Shown here piece by piece: positions 62,807 through 64,000 of a stretch of DNA of 64,000 bases (positions are counted from its first letter, which is position 1; each line of letters begins with the position of its first letter). The stretch spans positions 2,108,001 to 2,172,000 of the forward strand of contig NZ_VTGX01000001.1 in the NCBI RefSeq assembly GCF_009729095.1. Reading direction: 5' to 3'. Under the pieces are notes generated by a model. The model did no database searches. It saw only the letters and a program-made list of their open reading frames with translations, and was not told where the DNA came from. The DNA comes from Mycolicibacterium sp. CBMA 247. GTDB lineage: Bacteria > Actinomycetota > Actinomycetes > Mycobacteriales > Mycobacteriaceae. The position numbers were made by a program, and so were the translations under genes.

Positions 62807-64000
62807 CTATGCGCTCGTGGCAGCCGGGGGCCTCGTGTGGCTGCGGGCGTGGGCGATGGCGTCGTCGAGCGAGTCGATGAGATGGTTCTCGTGGCGCAGG
62901 GATTCGATGATGCCGACGTTGGTGAGCAGGTCTCGGTGCTCGGGTTGAACACCTTTGATGATGACGGTGATTCCGCGTGCTTCGAGATCTTCGGCGATCT
63001 GCGCCAGGGTGTGGGCGCCGGTGGCATCGAGCATGCCGAGTCTGGACAGCCGGATGATGACCACGCTGGTATCGGGATGGTTGGCATCGCTGATGGATGC
63101 TGAGATTCGTTCGGCGGCACCGAAAAACATGGCGCCATCAAGCCGAAGCACGGCGATCTGCTCGTCGCCGGGCAGCGGTGGGCCGGGCAGTTCCTCCCGG
63201 ACAACGCTGCTTCGGCGGGCCAGGGTACGCAACGCGAACAGCGCGGTAGCCGCAACGCCGATCTCGACGGCCTGGATCAGATCGAAACACACCGTGACCG
63301 CGGCGGTCAGCACGAAGGTCACCGCGCCGGAGCGGGTCGAGCGCAGGATCTGCATGACCGTGTGTCGCGAGATCATCCGGGACGACGTCACCATCAACAC
63401 CGCGGAGAGCGCCGCCAACGGGATCGCTCCAACCGGCCCGCTGACCAGATAAACGACCGCGAGCAGCAGCATCGAGTGAACGATCGCCGCAACCCTGGTC
63501 CGCGCCCCGGATCGCACGTTGACCGCGGTGCGCGCGATCGCCCCGGTCGCGGGCATCCCACCGAACACCCCGGCGGCGACCGAGGCCAGTCCTTGGCCGA
63601 CGAGTTCGCGGTTGGGATCGTAGGGCCCGGTCGATGACATGGTGGCTGCCACCCGCGCCGAGAGCAGCGATTCGATCGCAGCCAGTGCGGCGATCGCCAA
63701 TGCGGCACCGAAAAGCGTATGCAGCACTGCCAGATCGGCGTGCGGCAACACCGGCACCGGCAGCTGAGACGGCAACGCACCGATACTGGCTGCCGGCAAC
63801 CCCAAGCCGGCCACCAGGACAGTGGCGGCAACGACGGCCAGCAGGGACGCCGGAACCGCGGGGTGCAGTCGCGGCAGGACAAGCATCAGCGCCACGACCA
63901 GGAGCACGACGACCAGTGCGGGCCACGCCGTATCAAGGTCGGCGTTCGACACGACCATGGTTGCGGCGATCAGCGGGGACTGCCCCTGGGGAACCGGTTG
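62807..64000 (-). CDS. SulP family anion permease with STAS domain (5-prime end outside window)
   Basis: Sulfate/bicarbonate-type SLC26/SulP permease; the frame is open to the right edge, so the N-terminal helices lie outside. About 397 residues seen: QGQSPLIAATMVVSNADLDTAWPALVVVLLVV, the membrane core with LAAIESLLSARVAATMSSTGPYDPNRELVGQGLASVAAGVFGGMPATGAIARTAVNVRSGARTRVAAIVHS (family signature), and a C-terminal STAS domain (IAVLRLDGAMFFGAAERI, SVVIIRLSRLGMLDATGAHTLAQIAEDLEARGITVIIKGVQPEHRD). Substrate may be sulfate, bicarbonate or another anion. Confidence 0.93.
   Translation of the reverse strand, partial: QPVPQGQSPLIAATMVVSNADLDTAWPALVVVLLVVALMLVLPRLHPAVPASLLAVVAATVLVAGLGLPAASIGALPSQLPVPVLPHADLAVLHTLFGAALAIAALAAIESLLSARVAATMSSTGPYDPNRELVGQGLASVAAGVFGGMPATGAIARTAVNVRSGARTRVAAIVHSMLLLAVVYLVSGPVGAIPLAALSAVLMVTSSRMISRHTVMQILRSTRSGAVTFVLTAAVTVCFDLIQAVEIGVAATALFALRTLARRSSVVREELPGPPLPGDEQIAVLRLDGAMFFGAAERISASISDANHPDTSVVIIRLSRLGMLDATGAHTLAQIAEDLEARGITVIIKGVQPEHRDLLTNVGIIESLRHENHLIDSLDDAIAHARSHTRPPAATSA

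Overview
The window is GC-rich actinobacterial DNA, almost certainly from a fast-growing mycobacterium (Mycolicibacterium-like). The evidence is the gene content: three MmpS-MmpL export modules, a WhiB protein, a DosR-type hypoxia gene with DosR boxes, a Crp close to the mycobacterial one, class III cyclase-ATPase regulators, and DUF5994 and DUF5313 proteins. Starts are often GTG or TTG and ATGA/GTGA overlaps are common. I see no tRNA, rRNA, insertion sequence, prophage or CRISPR array. Two genes are cut by the window: an MmpL at the left edge and a SulP permease at the right edge.

Region 1-12.2 kb. A partial mmpL with its mmpS is followed by two tail-to-tail SigH-like ECF sigma genes with no anti-sigma gene beside them; a MerR-type promoter points at the second. 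Next come an AzgA-type purine permease, a DUF808 membrane protein, a cold-shock protein with a clear terminator, a DUF5994 protein with a tiny coupled upstream gene, and a complete mmpS-mmpL-tetR operon whose upstream TetR gene leaves a perfect dyad at the mmpS promoter.

Region 12.2-31 kb. A DapB-like oxidoreductase, a short-form NAD-glutamate dehydrogenase, an OsmC protein, LysG-like and TetR regulators, and a NarL-type two-component system whose promoters share an exact 15-bp inverted motif. Then WhiB, ctaD, a DosR-boxed Rv2004c-like kinase, a Crp, an OhrR-like MarR, a GntR-MFS operon behind a perfect 30-bp palindrome, and an ABC-F ATPase.

Region 31-47.4 kb. A second two-component system with its own dyad, a lipoprotein serine hydrolase, an Xre-RES toxin-antitoxin pair, GrpB and DUF2834 proteins, a TetR-acyl-CoA dehydrogenase operon, an SDR, and a third export module (mmpS-mmpL-thioesterase) divergent from its probable TetR. 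A LuxR regulator and a luciferase-like monooxygenase follow.

Region 47.4-64 kb. Two large cyclase-STAND ATPase proteins (one ending in a LuxR domain), a lipoprotein with a 36-residue internal duplication, a ThiD/PdxK-type kinase, RidA, nitroreductase, SDR, a Tat-exported protein, a GH6 glucanase, a secreted lipase followed by a TetR gene carrying a one-base frameshift, a DsbA-like secreted protein and the SulP permease.

The common theme is envelope export and lipid or secreted-enzyme modules, each paired with a local regulator and often a visible operator. No single unknown system stands out. The least ordinary items are the orphan sigma pair with its MerR-type promoter, the Xre-RES pair, the paired operators, the duplicated lipoprotein and the frameshifted TetR.
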